Assembly: GCA_002104935.1 (NCBI GenBank) | Contig: MCGT01000002.1 | Coordinates: forward strand, 1,116,001 to 1,180,000 | Length of the DNA stretch: 64,000 nt | Reading direction: 5' to 3' | Origin: Hesseltinella vesiculosa | Taxonomy: Eukaryota > Mucoromycota > Mucoromycetes > Mucorales > Cunninghamellaceae | Shown: one piece after another, positions 1 through 13,400 of the stretch | How positions within the stretch are numbered: the stretch's first letter is position 1 | Layout of the letters: each line of letters starts with the position of its first letter | Made by a program: the position numbers and the translations under genes | The notes under the pieces: model-generated | The model's database searches: none | What the model saw: the letters and a program-made list of their open reading frames with translations, nothing else | What the model was told of the DNA's origin: nothing

Positions 1-2987
1 ACAAAATTTTGCTCGGCGCATACCTTGAGACAAGCAAACAACAACAGGGTCATCGGGGTTGGTGGCCAGCGTCAAATAAGCATTCTCAGCATCGTGTACA
101 ATGTTGTTGATCACCTCTCTAAAGAAAAAATAACAGAAATGACGCCCACCTCTAAAAAAAAAAAAAATAGCCAATACCTTGGCATGCCTTCGCCCAATAG
201 CTTGGCTAGGATGCTTCGATAAGATTCAACTTTGTCTAGCATGGTGACCAGCCGTAGCTTGATACAAGACTTGTCGATAGACATTTGGAAATCCTGGTAT
301 AAAATAGGTTCAAACGGGGTTTGACGGCCAGGCCCCATTCTTTGATTACCTGAGCACTGTGTCTGGGTTTCGTGATCTGCATCGCCAGCGCTTGGAGACC
401 ATTTTGCATTATCTGATTCTTGTACAATGTCGGCACAGGCCTAGCAAAATGCAGTTCGTCCAGGTAAGTTTCCATCACAAAAAAGGTCGCCAGGTTGGCT
501 GCAAAGGATGCAAAGGTGAGCACAAAGAAGACCTTGTCAAAACAGACGTACATGGGGTGTCTGAAGACAAATCCAGAAGGGTATAATCAATGACGGCAGG
601 TTGGGAATGGACAGTCATGACAAGGCTGGCGGACACGTCGAGTGGCAGAGGGAGGAAATCGAGATCTAGCTCCAAATCACGCTCCCAAGCCCATTGTGAT
701 AGGCCAGACGGATGCTCTTGGTCGGCAGGTCGCATGTTGTCAAAGAGCAATGTGATGGTTTCGCCCAGGCATGGCCGCGGTTCGTTCATGGCCACCGCCT
801 CTGACTCCTCCACCAAGGGAAGTCGTGGCTGCAAGTCGACGGCGACTGTTGAAGAAAGAGAGAAAAACCAGTGTCAACGGATTGCTTCGCTGGCATGCTT
901 TAAAGGACTTACGGTAGCATGCGGACCAATCCAGGTTTAGCGTTGTGTTTAGGGAAAGGTGGAGGCACAGGGTTGGTCTGCCTGTCAAGAGCGCAGGTCG
1001 AACAAAAGGTTGGGCTGTCAGGCTAAAATCGCCGCTGTCGCCTTGCTTTCGATGCTGTAGAGCTGTCTGCAGCGTGCAGAGGACCTTGTTCATGGTTACC
1101 AATTTCTGGTTGAGGTCCTGTATTTGAAAGGGGTCAAAGAAAATGAGCGAGCTGGTGGTGATGAAGCAGGCAAAGACGTTGACATACAGAGTGATAGGCG
1201 TCCAGGTCGGCTTGCCTTTCCTCGAGTTCTTTGAGGTCATGCAGGGTCTGTTCAATGTCTTTTCTTTGTTTCTCTGGATCAAATGGCACCGTTGCTGTGG
1301 CTGTGGAACTTCAATAGAGAAGAAGAAGAAGAGGTCATCGATAAAGTGGCACCGTACGAGAGATGGCGAGAAAGAAGGGGCGCTTACCCGAGATCGGCTT
1401 GGAGGGCTTGGACGTTGGTGGCTGTCACCAATAAAAACTGAATTTTGTGTTCTCGCTGGTAGATTGCTTGCACCAGCTGGCCATCTGCTAAACAATGGAT
1501 CTGCCTTGTCTCGACGGAAATGTCTTCGATAAGAAGATGGAGATGTTAGCACCATGCAAGAACAGCAGGCGATGTGTTAGTTACCGTCAGCAAGGGTAGT
1601 TAGAGACACGTGATGCAGAGAATGATTTGTGCCGAGAACCAGAAAGGCGGATGCATTCTGTAATCAATCAAAAAGTCACGTCAGGATGCGCATGGAGGTA
1701 AAAAGGTGATGAAGAATGCAGAAGGCTACATACGTCAAAAAAGGAGACGCATTGCACATTGCATGGGAGGGTGTACTCGCGAAATTGAATGGCCTGCTGG
1801 TCGTCGCCCACGTCTTTAAAGTACAGATGCACCGTGCCTTTGGATCTAGAAAAAAAAAGAATGTGATTGGCAGCCAGTGTCGACGTGGTCGTGAGCAAAG
1901 GTGACGCTTACCCAACCACAACCATAGCATTCATTGGCGCGGCTTGGACAGCCAGTGGACATAGATGGATCCCCACAATCGATTCAAACTAGCGAAAATA
2001 TTGAGTCCCCGTGTTTCATGCGCATAAACAAAAATAGTACCATAATATGTGCCACGGTGGAGGCCATCCATTTGTCGGCTTCCATGTACAAAAACAAGAC
2101 GAGGCCGTGATCCAATCCAATCAGCGTGCCGGCTTTCCTAATGAAGCCAAAAAAAAAAAAAAAAAAGGAAGGAATCAATGATGAACTTGATGGCCACGTT
2201 GAACGTACTGATTCACACCAAAATGAGAAGCAAAGAGCGGATCCAGCTGATGGGAAGCAGGCCCTATTTCCACTATGGAAAGAAAAAAATGAGAAAAAAT
2301 AAAAGCAGTGCGGTGGATGAAGGTCACCTTGCTTCTGGCAACAGGGTGAACCAGAGGCCAAGGCACGAGCGAGGACAGGCGGCATCGGTGCAGTGATGCT
2401 GGTGCCTTTGCGATCGATCAGCTCGATGGTCATGGAAGACAAAAAGGCGCAAAACTTATCGGAGTCGAGACCTACTAGCCAAGTGATGGAGCAAGAGGCG
2501 GTGAATAATGCCTGTTGGTCGGCAGCCACAGCATCCAATTCGAGACGTGGCTTTTTCGAACGTGGCCTACAATGCATGGAATAAAAAAAAAAGGGGGGGA
2601 TAAGTACAAATAAGGTTAGCACAAAAAGTGACAAGGACTTGCGATGAAGGTGACAATGGCAATGGCGCTTGGCATATCCAAATGTTGTGATCATTTGTAG
2701 CCACAAGACAATAGCCTTGTTCGGGTGGCAGCGGTGCAATGAAGGATATATCGGCAATATCGAGATGGATCATCTGAATTATAGGGGAAGATAGGGGTGA
2801 AGGGAGATCAGAAGCTGTGGCGACAGAAAAGAAGGGGGAGGATTACCTGCTGAAGAGAAGCATCGGATTGGCAAAGATAAAGGTCATGGCTGTTATAGAG
2901 CAAGTAGAGGTCGCGGTGTTTTCTAATATGGTGGGTGGTTTGACATGAAGGAATGGCGGTAGATCCAATACAGTGACACGATAACAT
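1..2987 (-). CDS. FAAP100-like Fanconi anaemia core complex protein (3' end outside window)
   Basis: A multi-exon gene read leftward and cut by the window edge. The likely start is the ATG at 2985-2987; exon 1 (2847-2987) and exon 2 (2639-2773) have clean GT-AG borders. Conceptual splicing gives a run of beta-propeller-like strands (for example DLYLLYNSHDLYLCQ, then a segment ending LVATNDHNIWI, then FREYTLPCNVQCVS near 1750-1850). A helical stretch follows (NQKLVTMNKVLCTLQTAL, near 1090-1130), then a beta-rich domain near 600-830 (ELDLDFLPLPLDVSASLVMT), then a C-terminal coiled segment (LDKVESYRSILAKLLGEGMP). The order and several blocks resemble what I recall of vertebrate FAAP100, which pairs with FANCB and FANCL in the Fanconi ubiquitin-ligase core. 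The identification rests on remembered similarity, so it is moderate. Several internal splice sites (2566, about 2210 and about 1300) are not settled. The alternative is an unrelated propeller protein. Confidence 0.5.
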
Positions 2988-3154
2988 GAAGACAAGAAAA
3001 GAAAAAAAAAATGAGGGGCGGACCTTTTTTTAAAAAACGAGCGCGAGGTCCACCCACAGTCTGATTTCCTTTTTCTTCTCCTTTTTTCTTCTTTTTTTTC
3101 AACATTCAGGCCTTCTCCAACCAATACAATCTTGTTTTCCTGTGTGCTGTTTTC
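2988..3154. promoter_or_regulatory. Short divergent promoter between the FAAP100-like and ABCC-like genes
   Basis: Only about 167 bp separate the two inferred start codons, which point away from each other. The interval is T-rich on one strand (3060-3105), a common feature of fungal promoters. No TATA box is obvious. Shared regulation is inferred from the arrangement only. Confidence 0.35.
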
Positions 3155-6100
3155 ATGACGTTCGTCGCTCTATCTCATGTGTGCACCTTGCGACATGTAA
3201 GCTTATGACAGACCTACTTCTTCCTCGTCTTTTTCACCACTCTTTTATTTACGCAGTACGATCCTTTGCAAGCACCAGCGATCAACATTAATGTCAGGTA
3301 AAATAGATGATGAATGGTCCAATGACAAGCTTAACGCTTCTTTTCTTGTTAAAGTATGTTGGAAGTCATAGGCTCGTTGGTCCTGCTGGCAGTGTCGTCC
3401 GGCACGCTGCTGGCTTACCACATGCACGATTCACCATTGAACAATAGCGATGATATACGACTGCCCACCATTCGATCATCGGTAGTGTTAAGGCGTACCT
3501 GGCTTATGCTTGCCATCCAGTTGCTCAGTATCAGTCTCTGGTCGTTCAGTTTAGCCTGGCAACTCGAAGCCCTGCTGTCCCAATCCGATACGTATCCATG
3601 GCCCCTCGCTTTACCCATCACAGCCATTGTCACGAGGGTAAAGCTTTTACTAGGAAGAGAAAAAAAAAAATTTTTTTTTGGGGGGGGGGATTATGCAACT
3701 CACCATGACGTTTGTTTAGGTGTACCTATTAATTTTGATTATCCAATCGTTTACCCGATCACATCACCCATTGTCACCGTCTCGATTCACCATTTACAAT
3801 CCACATTTTTTGTGCTTCTACACATTTTACCTGGCGACAGGGATCATGGATTGTAGCCTTGATCTTGTGACCATGGCGACTGCCTCCTCTGCCTGCTCTT
3901 TTTGGAATATGCAAACGATTGTAGATTTCGCCAATGTCGGTTGTACGCTGATTTCCTGGCAGGCCAGCATCACAGCTCCTGCGGAGCTGTCGCCCCGCGA
4001 ATTACTCGATGTTGAAGACGTAGACGAAAGTGTTATGGTGCTTCACGATGGTCAAGTGGTGCGCAGTGTAAATGACGTTGGACAAAAATGGGAAAATGCG
4101 AAGCACATTTTAATCATCTCCACTTTTTTTTGGGGGGGGGGGGTTTATGATCTTTTTTTAGGGACGAATCCTTAGCCCAGAAGCAAATGCCAGTGCTTGG
4201 TCTTGCATGACATTTTCTTGGATGAATGGTCTGATGTCCGCAAATGAGCACCTTGTGTCACCCGAACATTTATGGTGTTTGCCGCTGCACCTGCGGTCCC
4301 TTGCCAACGACCTTCATTTCCGACTTTTCTCCTCGACATTTACCCACCCCCACCCCCTTGCTCGCCTGATCTTCACCTCCAATCGACGTGCCATCTATAC
4401 CCAATTTGTCTCCGCCTTGGCCGCCGTTGTGTTTCATTATGGCAATCCTTATTTTTTGCTTCGCCTGCTTCGATTTCTGCAGGACCCTGCTGATCACGCC
4501 AGCTACAACGGCTACCTCTATTGTGCTTTGATTTTCGCCTGCAGCATCGCCAGTACTCTGATTGCCTCACAAACCTTACTCTTTGGACGACGTTGGCGCA
4601 TCTCCTTGACCAACATGCTCCACACCGCTCTCTATCGTCATGCCTTGACCACCATGAGCCCTAACCACCTCGGCAACCCCGACACCCTCCCTTTGCTTGT
4701 GAGAAATGACGTCGACCGGCTGGCTGAGCTGGCGTCCCACTTGCACGTAAGACCAATATAAAAAAGAATGGCTTGGCTGGGAAGGAAAAAGCTCATCGGT
4801 TTTTCCAAACAGATCTTTTACACTTGTCCATTGGAAATCATGGCTGGTATTGCCTTTTTATACTACTTGCTGGGCAATGCATTTTTTGTGGGTTTGGGTG
4901 CCATGGCTGTGATTCTTCCCTTGACGCACCTGTGCAGTCGCAAACTGGCGGTGGTGCAGCAACGGTCCCAAGACACAAAGGCATGGCGTCTGCATTTGGT
5001 CCAAACGCTGATCAAGGGCATGCAATCATTAAAATATTTGGCCTGGGAACGCAAGTGGCAACATGCTGTTTTGGTAAGTCACCCCCACCCTCCTTTTGTT
5101 TTTTTTTTTTTTATGCTTGTCATGCCTTTTTGGCTACAGATTTTGTTGATGCATGATTTTTTTCATTAGGGCGCCCGCAACGAGGAAATGGACCAATTAG
5201 TCAACGTTTATTGGAAAAACGCAATTCTTGGCCTCATCTGGTTCCTCACTCCTGTCCTCGTGACCTCCATCTCCTTTGCTTGGTATACCGTGGTGGATCA
5301 ACGAACACTGGATGCCAGGTAAAAGAAAACAAGAAGAATTTTTCTCGCCCTTACTTGAACCCATTGGGGCATGGTTGTGTAGCACTGTGTTTGTCAGCAT
5401 CGTACTCTATGGCATGCTTCGTGATCCTCTCAATGTGATGCCCCAAGCCTTTCTGACCTACAATGACGCCAAAGTCAGCCTGGCAAACCTGGAACAGTTT
5501 TTGGCTGGCAAACAAGACCAGCCCGATCCAACAGGTCTTTACAACCTCCATCATCGACCGATCCAGGAGCTGGCACGGGTAGGGTTCAGCCAACAACCCC
5601 TGAGCGTCGATTTGCGAACCTCAGCACCCGTCAAGAAGCCCACCTTGGTCATTCCGACCTTTGATTTCCCTGTGGGTGTGTCCATTGTCACCGGTCCTCC
5701 TGCTTCGGGCAAATCTACCCTGCTGACCACGCTGCTTCAAGGCACCCCACCTTCCTCGCATTGGGTATACCTGGGCCAGGCCCACCTTCCCAGCCGCTAT
5801 TGCTCACAAGGTGAACCAGCCACCATTCGTGACCCAGCCTCTGGTTTGTCTGTGCTCAAGGTTGCTTATGTATCTCAAACGCCCTGGCTGCTCACAGATC
5901 CTTCCGCCACCCTGCGCTCGCAGATTGTGTTTTTCGATGCTTGGAACCGGTCCCGGTACGAGCATGTTGTTCGTCAATGCGACCTGACCCTGGAATTTGC
6001 CCGGTGTGTTCATGGCGACAGCACCAAAACACACCTTGCCTCCTTGTCAAGTAAGCTGTACCCAACCTTTGTTCAACAGCAACTGACTTTTTTTCTTTTC

Positions 6101-8680
6101 TGCCTTCTTTAGATCTCTTTGTGGCAAAATTGGCGCTGGCCCGGGCTCTTTACTCGGATGCAAAGACGGTGGTGCTGGACGACCCCTTCTCATCGATCCA
6201 AGGAGGCGATCGATGGCTGATGACATGTACCCAGACGGATTTCTGGGGTTTAGGACGCATCGTGATTTTGTCCACCAGCGTGCCGCTCGGCTCTTGGGCG
6301 CGCGAAGCGGCCTTGGTGGTCGATACTGCCCAATGGCTCGAGCAAGGTCCTTTAGTGGTTCTGAAAGATCGGGACCAGATTCATCAGCGCTGCACCCCGA
6401 CCACCACTCAGCAGACTTGCCTCGATCTACTCGGTCCTGCTCATGCCGATGCCAAGGAAACCAGCGATGCAGCCTCCACGGAAAAGTACAACGATCCCAT
6501 ACCTGTACCGGCGATGACCAATGCCTGGAAGGCGTATCTCTCCTTGAATGGCGGGTGGTGTTTCTGGACATGCACCCTTTTGATTGCTCTGCTGGCCCGC
6601 ACTGCAACCATTGCCGAAAGTTATTGGCTCAAGGTAAAAAAAAAAAAAATAGGAATAGAGCAGGGGATCACTCACTTTTTTTTTTTTCATTGGTCAGGTT
6701 TGGACAACGGGATCACTGGATAACATATCGATTCTTCCATGGCAAGGCCTTGACTTGACACGACAGCAGTACATTGGAATTTACGTGGGCATTTGCTTGG
6801 TGGGTGTTGGTCTGAATTTCATCCGCACAGTGCTTCATCACCGAGGCTCGCTGCGAGCCTCTGGCTCGCTCTTTTCAGCCTTGCTTCAAGCAACGATTCA
6901 GTCTCCCCTCTCACAGGACGTGACTCCTCAGCCTCTCGCTTCCAACGGCAACAGCGAGACGATCCCCTGGACGCAGCTGTTTGGCAAGGACATGGACGCA
7001 GTGGATCAGCAGCTGGGGCTACATGTCAGTTTTATGATCCAAGCCTTGGTGGCTATGGTTGGCATTGTGCTGGCGATCGGCACTGTCTTTCCGATCTTTT
7101 TCCCCATCATGGCGCTGGCCTTTCTGGCCTATGGTTACTATGGCTTGCGCTTTGTCCATACTTCACGCAAACTCAAAGCCATGGAACTGGCAGCGCAGAC
7201 GAGTGTCAATGAACTGTACCTCAACACTCTCCGCGGTCTACTTACCATCCGAGCTTTTGGTAAGCAGCATGCCATGATGACTTTGATGTACCAAACCTTG
7301 GATGACACGATGCGACCCTTTTATCTCTTGTGGACTCTCAATCGGTAAGCAAGCGTCAACACGAAAAATAAGGTGGGTGGCATGATGCTCTTTCACTGAT
7401 ACATGCTTTTTTTTAATACGCCATGTCAGATGGCTCTTTATCCGTGTGGAAACCATAGGCGCAACCATGTGCCTGAGTTTGGGCATATGTCTCGTTTGGC
7501 AGCGAGGTCATGTGGATGCTGGACTGGCTGGGTTCGTGCTGACGATGGCTGCAAGCCTGTTGGAATACATCTATTGGTGCATGCGCCAGACAACCACTCT
7601 CCAGCTCCAAGTCGATTCCGCTCAGCAAATCATCAATGTGATCCACCGCACGCCGCCCAACCCCGAGGCTCAGGACGCCAAACTTCCTCTGGCTGACAAT
7701 GTAACCGTTTTGAAAAAAAAAATTGATATCTCACATGATGACGCTTTTGTTTTTCACCAGTGGCCCATCTCTGCGAGCGTCGACGTGCATGACCTTACCT
7801 GTAGCCAAAACGGCAGCCTTCTCCTCGACGGAATTTCCTTGACGGTCCACGCTGGTGAAACAATGGTGTTGGCTGGTGATCAGAACGAACCCTTGGCCCT
7901 TGCCCACTGCCTTTACCGGTTCTTGGTCATGCAGCAGGGGTCCATCCAATTGGATGGCATCGATATCACCTGGGTAGGACAAGAGGAAAAGAAGGCGCTC
8001 ACGTAGCTGACAGAGACTCTCTCATCATAGCTGGATGCCGAAGACCTTCGTTCTCGGATGACGTTTATTGGCAAGACAAAGACAATGATTAGCGACACCG
8101 TTCGTATTGTTTTCGTTGGAAAGGGAGGATGCTGATTTTCTCGTCTGTTTTTCTTGTCTAGGTACGAGGAAATCTTGATCCGTTTGGAGAGTATGGTGAC
8201 TATGAACTATGGCAGGTGTTGCAGCGTGTCAAGCTAGCCAGCCCGCAGACTTCCGATGGGATTATTTATGATTTGGATTTGGCCTTGGATGAGCAGCATT
8301 TAACCACGACCGAGCTCCAGCGGCTGGCCATGGCGCGTGCTCTATTGCTTGGTAGCACCAAGCTGGTGGTTCTTGATTTTGCCACAGACGATCCGCTGGT
8401 TGGCCAGGTGTTGCAGGAGCAGATGCCAAAATCGGTAAGTTCCTCGTCCTTTTTTTCAACACCTCCCTCGTCGAACTCACAAACATCTTCATAGACCATC
8501 TTGATCCTAACAGATCGCCAAGGACCGGGGCATTTCCACCATGACAGGGTAATGTAACTGGGTGGAGGGATAAAGCAGACCACTCATTTATTTTTGTAGA
8601 TGGCCGTGTTTGATCATGGTCAACTGGTGCAAATCAAGCCTGGGCTTCTATTGGAAACAACTTGTTCATCTCACGCATGA
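3155..8680 (+). CDS. ABCC (MRP)-type full ABC protein with degenerate nucleotide-binding domains
   Basis: A full-length ABCC-type protein: an N-terminal TM region (about 3155-4080), TMD1 (about 4170-5500, opening with the family-typical block SPEANASAW and TFSWMNGLM), NBD1 (about 5600-6330), TMD2 (6540-7640) and NBD2 (7760-8600). The start ATG at 3155 joins by GT-AG introns to YDPLQAPAININ and then MLEVIGSLVLL; the stop is TGA at 8678-8680. NBD1 keeps Walker A (GPPASGKST) and Walker B (TVVLDDPFSS), but the LSGGQ position reads LSNLF and the H-loop His is Ser (VILSTS). NBD2 has Walker A replaced by GDQNEPLAL (no Lys), a Q-loop of FIGKTKTMISDTVR, a signature LTTTE, Walker B VVLDFATDD (catalytic Glu is Phe) and an H-loop LTDR (His is Asp). 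The frame is open through many exons, so the gene looks maintained rather than decayed. Transport by ATP hydrolysis seems unlikely; substrate unknown. Confidence 0.85.
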
Positions 8681-9540
8681 ACTGGCTTGTCTGTGGACCG
8701 AAAACAATGATACCAATTCGAATAGGGAATTCGTCACCTGTTTGTTTATTTCCGCCTTACACATCCCTTTTTTTTTTTTTACACCCTGATCTCTGCATAG
8801 CCCTTCGACACCAGCCTCGCAAGCTTTTTGCTTCATTTTTTAAGAAAGAAAAAAAAACGCCTACCATTGCTAATAGAAATAAAGCGTGTGGGCATGACAG
8901 TTAAGCAAGGCTGGCTCCACTGAGTATGCTCTTTTTTCGTTTGCAGAAAACATCGGTTCAAATCAAAACGTGGCACGGGAGGGTGGTCCAGCAAAAAAAA
9001 TGGGGGTGAACTGTGAAAGGAGATTTTCTACAAGTTGCAAGGACAAACGTGGAGCAATGAGATAGTGCCAATGAGAATCTATTTTTATGAAGTGCTTTTT
9101 CAGTTTTTTTTTTATGAATATTCATGAAGATTGGCCAGCAAACCAGTCTAAAATGCATGGTCGACCATCGATGAAGTCATTGGACGGTCGCAGCACCCTT
9201 CCAAAACCACTCCGCCTTGGAAGAAGGGTCCCTTTGGAACGGCTAAAAAAGGGTCTTCCATCCGTTCAGCGTTGCATCCATTGAGTTGGAAAGCTTAGAA
9301 AAAAAAAATAAAGTAAGACCCATGAAAGAATCAGATAAAAAAAAAAAAAAAGAAGCTGACGTTTCCTCGATTTCCTGCTACCGGCTGCCGTCTTCACCCA
9401 TGCTATAATCAGCCAATCAGCAGCAAGCTCCTGTTAATGTGAGCTGACCAAGATCGCAGGTTTTTTTTTTTAGGGGGGGGAGGGCCAAGACCACTAGCAC
9501 TAAAATGATGGGGGGAGGCACGAAAAAGTCTGGACCTCAC
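8681..9540. other. Intergenic, no gene seen
   Basis: About 860 bp between the ABCC-like stop and the ECL1-like promoter. Reading frames are short and broken by A/T homopolymers (8770, 9300 and 9340). I see no splice-consistent gene, tRNA or repeat. Confidence 0.5.
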
Positions 9541-9600
9541 CCGTATAAAAAAAAGTGAGGGGAACCTTTTTTTTTTGTTTATCTCTTTCTCTCTTCACAA
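9541..9600 (+). promoter_or_regulatory. TATA-box candidate for the ECL1-like gene
   Basis: TATAAAA at 9544-9550 lies about 120 bp before the ATG at 9667. It is followed by a CT-rich leader (9575-9600: TCTCTTTCTCTCTTC) typical of fungal transcription start regions. Sequence pattern only. Confidence 0.4.
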
Positions 9601-9666
9601 TTCAAAAGAATCCAGGCCTTTTCCACTCAACCCTTTTTGCTTCAAGCATAAACAGCATTTTTTATC

Positions 9667-10162
9667 ATGAGCGACTTACAATGGTGCACCACCTGCGATA
9701 AAGCACTTTCGCCCTTCTCGGTAAGGACTACCCCTCTAACAGCAACAACCGAAGAAAACCGCTCACGTCACTTTTTTTTTTTGCTAGGACTCGCTTTATT
9801 GCTCGGAAGAATGCCTCCGTCAAGATGCCATCAGCCCTCCACCGCAGGAATATGAATTTCCAGAATTGCAGGATTTCCCTCGGCGCATGTCTCTTGCGAC
9901 TTCGATCTTGACCTTGTCACCGGCACTCTCGTTTGTCTCCAATGTGTCCTCGTCCATGTCCTCCACCTATCATCATACTCCTTCACTGTCACCCATCCCG
10001 AGCCCACAGCAGCACTGCTCGTTCTTAGCGACCTCTCTTTCCGATGATGTACTGCATTTGGGGCCTCCTCAGCCAGACGACAAGCGCATGGCATCACCCT
10101 TGCCACGTCCTCTTGTGGACTCTCAACAGCAGTTGATGGATCAACCCTACAACGTCTTTTGA
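9667..10162 (+). CDS. ECL1/2/3-type zinc-binding protein
   Basis: A two-exon gene. Exon 1 encodes MSDLQWCTTCDKALSPFS; a short T-rich intron (about 9721-9787) follows; exon 2 begins DSLYCSEECLRQD and ends QPYNVF with TGA at 10160-10162. The Cys-x2-Cys ... Cys-x3-Cys arrangement (CTTC, then CSEEC) in a small protein with a Ser/Pro-rich tail matches the fungal life-span regulatory family typified by yeast Ecl1-3, which affect chronological ageing and respond to nutrient or zinc limitation. The tail from about residue 45 is low-complexity and probably disordered. The family call is from the Cys pattern; the ageing role is known for yeast homologues and only inferred here. Confidence 0.7.
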
Positions 10163-10212
10163 ACAATGCCCGACTTTTTTTATTTTTCCCTCTCTCCCTC
10201 TCTCTCCTTTTT

Positions 10213-10296
10213 AAACCCCTCCCCTTCCACTCTTTGCTTTCATGCTTTGTACATAAACCCCTCCCCTTCCACTCTTTGCTTTCATGCTTTGTACAT
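10213..10296. repeat. Perfect 42-bp tandem duplication in the 3' UTR
   Basis: Two identical adjacent 42-bp copies (10213-10254 and 10255-10296), each starting AAACCCCTCC and ending CTTTGTACAT, directly after the ECL1-like stop codon. Perfect identity suggests a recent duplication. Confidence 0.9.
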
Positions 10297-10454
10297 AGTC
10301 CTTTTTATGGTATAATGATTCATGCCCTGTCTCCACTCATTGATCCGATATATCCTTCATCTTCTTGTTGATCATGCTTTACAAAAAAAAAATATACATA
10401 GTCTTTCTTCCCTGTTGTAAATAAAAAAAAACACATGCCCAAGTATACTATCCC

Positions 10455-13400
10455 TCACCCGTCCACATCTTCAATGGCAAACTCGCCAAGAATGGCAAGT
10501 CGTGACCACAGGCTTTTTTTAAAAAAAAAAAAAAATACAGGAAGTTTCAAATAGGTTTCTTCGTCCGTCATCTCAAGAGACAAAGGACCAAGTCTTCTAA
10601 AATTAAGCTTTCTGCTTTGTGGGTAGCCTGTGCAAGTCCACGGGCGGAGTAGTGCAGAACACAAAGAATGCCAAAAAAAAAAAAAAGAAATAGGGGGTGG
10701 TGGGAAAATCGCCCAAACTCACAAACAATAGAGGAACACGAAGAAATGGGTCCGTACCATGGTTGCACCAAACAAAACCTTTCCTTTTCATTGATGCAAC
10801 CGATATTTTTTTATTTTGGTTCATTGGTGGGGGGATCTAGAGGGAACCGACTGGACCGATTTGTTGATTTTTGAGGATCAAAACATTGTTGCCAATATAG
10901 GAGACTTGCCTCGGAATCGACTTGGATGTAGAGATCGAACCAATCCCTGCCATGGACCCGAAGGATGAACAGTTCGTCCTGGGCCACCACCGCCGACGTA
11001 TGCGTGTAAGGCATCACGTTGCCTCGACCAGACCATTGTGTAAAGTGCGACACGTACCCCAACCAAGGAAACACCATGATATGCTGCATTTGCCACGTTG
11101 CCAAGAATGGAAGCCATCGTAGCACCCTTCGCACAGGCAATTCGCTCTTCCAACCCGTAAATAAAAGATAAGCTTTGGCCGTCCATTCTGTTCAGAGGGT
11201 TTACCTCTTGGATCTGATGCAATGAATGGGCGTAGCCTGGGTCGCTGTGGGAGCCATTCACGAGGTCTTGCATTTCTTGATTTTCAACATGCTCGACTTG
11301 CTCGACGACTGGTTTCAAAAAGGACGGCTGGAGGTCTCTAGACGCCTCGTTCGGGCAGGTAGTGGTTCGGGCAGAGCGCTGTTGGTAAAATACATAAAAC
11401 TTGGGTATGAACAGGACGAGCAGCGAGAACGTAGTGGCCCAGAGGACCGAGATGCTGCCCATGTAAAATCGAGTGTAGAAACCAGCCATTGGATTGACCA
11501 CACCTGAATAGCCGACCAGGGCTGAAAAAAGGATGTTGCTTGAATATCAAAAAAAAACAGTTTAGCCGGCATATTATTTTTGGCCGTCGGACTTACTAGA
11601 CGCAGATACCCATTTGCTTGCATTCACTATAGCGATGGTATTGCTTGCCAGCAAGTCTTGTTTGGTATACCAGATACGTTGCTACCATCAGCATCATGGC
11701 TCCATACACACCAGGGATGATCATAAAGGTGTACCGCACCGCCGGTCCACCGGCAGTGGTACCGCATTCCCAATAATACGAAGAAGACGTCACCACTCGG
11801 CGGATGGGTTCCGGCCGGGTCAAGACCAGGCCAATCATGAGCAGGACCATGTCAATGCCTACCACCAGCCAGGTCATCTTCAGTAGCTGCCAATTGGTGA
11901 TCACCTTTCTTGTCAAGTATACGTTTTTGAAGATACGGTAAATGCGATAGTTTTTGGCTATTAAGTTTCTACTTGTGCCGATCCCCCCCGAAAACAAAAC
12001 GCTGTGAGTGTCTCTCTCCTTTCATGTCCACTTCTTTTTTCATACCCCAAAACAAGAACAAAGCCGAGCGAGAAGGTGATTGGCTGCAGGTAGCATGTCG
12101 ATGTTGTTGGAAAATCCAACATTTCTATGACAGACACATACGTCAACACAAACCCGACAAGTTCTAGACAACAGAACAGTGGGCTGCGAAAAAAAAAATC
12201 ACGTCAGTTTTTTTTTTTTTTTTCTGTCGGAGGTTTCTCACCTGGATGCCTTGAACACCTCATGTTTACGATAGACAATGACCATGCAAAAGGCTAGGAT
12301 GGAAAAAAGGATACCAAAGGAGGCAATGGTTAAAATCGCCAACGACACGGGTGAGGTGTAGCTGGGATTCATGGCCAAACTCGAAGGGCTGTCGGTGGGT
12401 GGCTGAAGAAGCTGTTAGGCTCGGGCCACAGGGTATTTTTGCTTAGCTTACCGTGCTTGTACCATCGTGAAACATCAAGGAATGCGTCAGAGTCAAATTG
12501 CCGCTGAGGCTTTGACCCACTTGTGCTGTATGACCATGTTGAAGGTTGTAAATTTGGAAGTTGCTAGGCAAACATGACCATGTGAGGCTATTGAAAAAAA
12601 AAATCGATGGCTTTTCTTACCTTTGCAGCAAATCACCATTTGTATCAAATACCATTGGGCCATTGGGACCAACATAGCCAGTATTGAACGCATCAGGGAT
12701 CAAATACTCCCGTAGTTCATTGTTCACCAAGGATTTCAAGGCTTGGGTTCGATTTGGTAGTAGACCAAGGACGCGATTGAACCCTTCAGCCATCACCATC
12801 ATGCACGAATATGCCAGCCTGTCATGAAAAAAAAGGTTTGTTCGGCTCAAAAGTTGGTTAGATCTTACCCTTCATTCGATCCTATGGTCGGGGTCCCAGC
12901 CATTGGGTATCTTGAAAAAAAAAAAATGGGTGAGGACCCTTGTAAAATCAAGAGGCTGTTTACATTTGAGGGTCCAGCTTTGACCATTGCTGGATAAAGC
13001 TGTCAAAGGGAGCATAGCCAGAGAGTGACAGCCAATAGTCGAACATAAAGATGCCGTTAAAGGTGGTATTGAAGTGGACGGGAGAGCTCGTATGGTTATG
13101 GTTGTACTGGCGAATATCTCGACGAAGAAAGGCATCGACACGGCCCAACAACAGCCACGTGTAATCGTCGGACAGGTAACCAAGCGCAGCAGCTTGGGTC
13201 ATCACGACAGATTGGCCTTCTTCAGGACCAGCCACAAGGATCACGCGCGCCATGCTTTGTGTGACATTTTGAATAGCAAAAGTCAATGCATCCTTTTCCA
13301 AATCGGGACCAAACGCCTGGGATTGAACAATGTCCATCCCATGTAGTCCTGCTTGTAAAATCGCACGTTGGAAATCTACACGCATAAAAAAAAATGGCTC

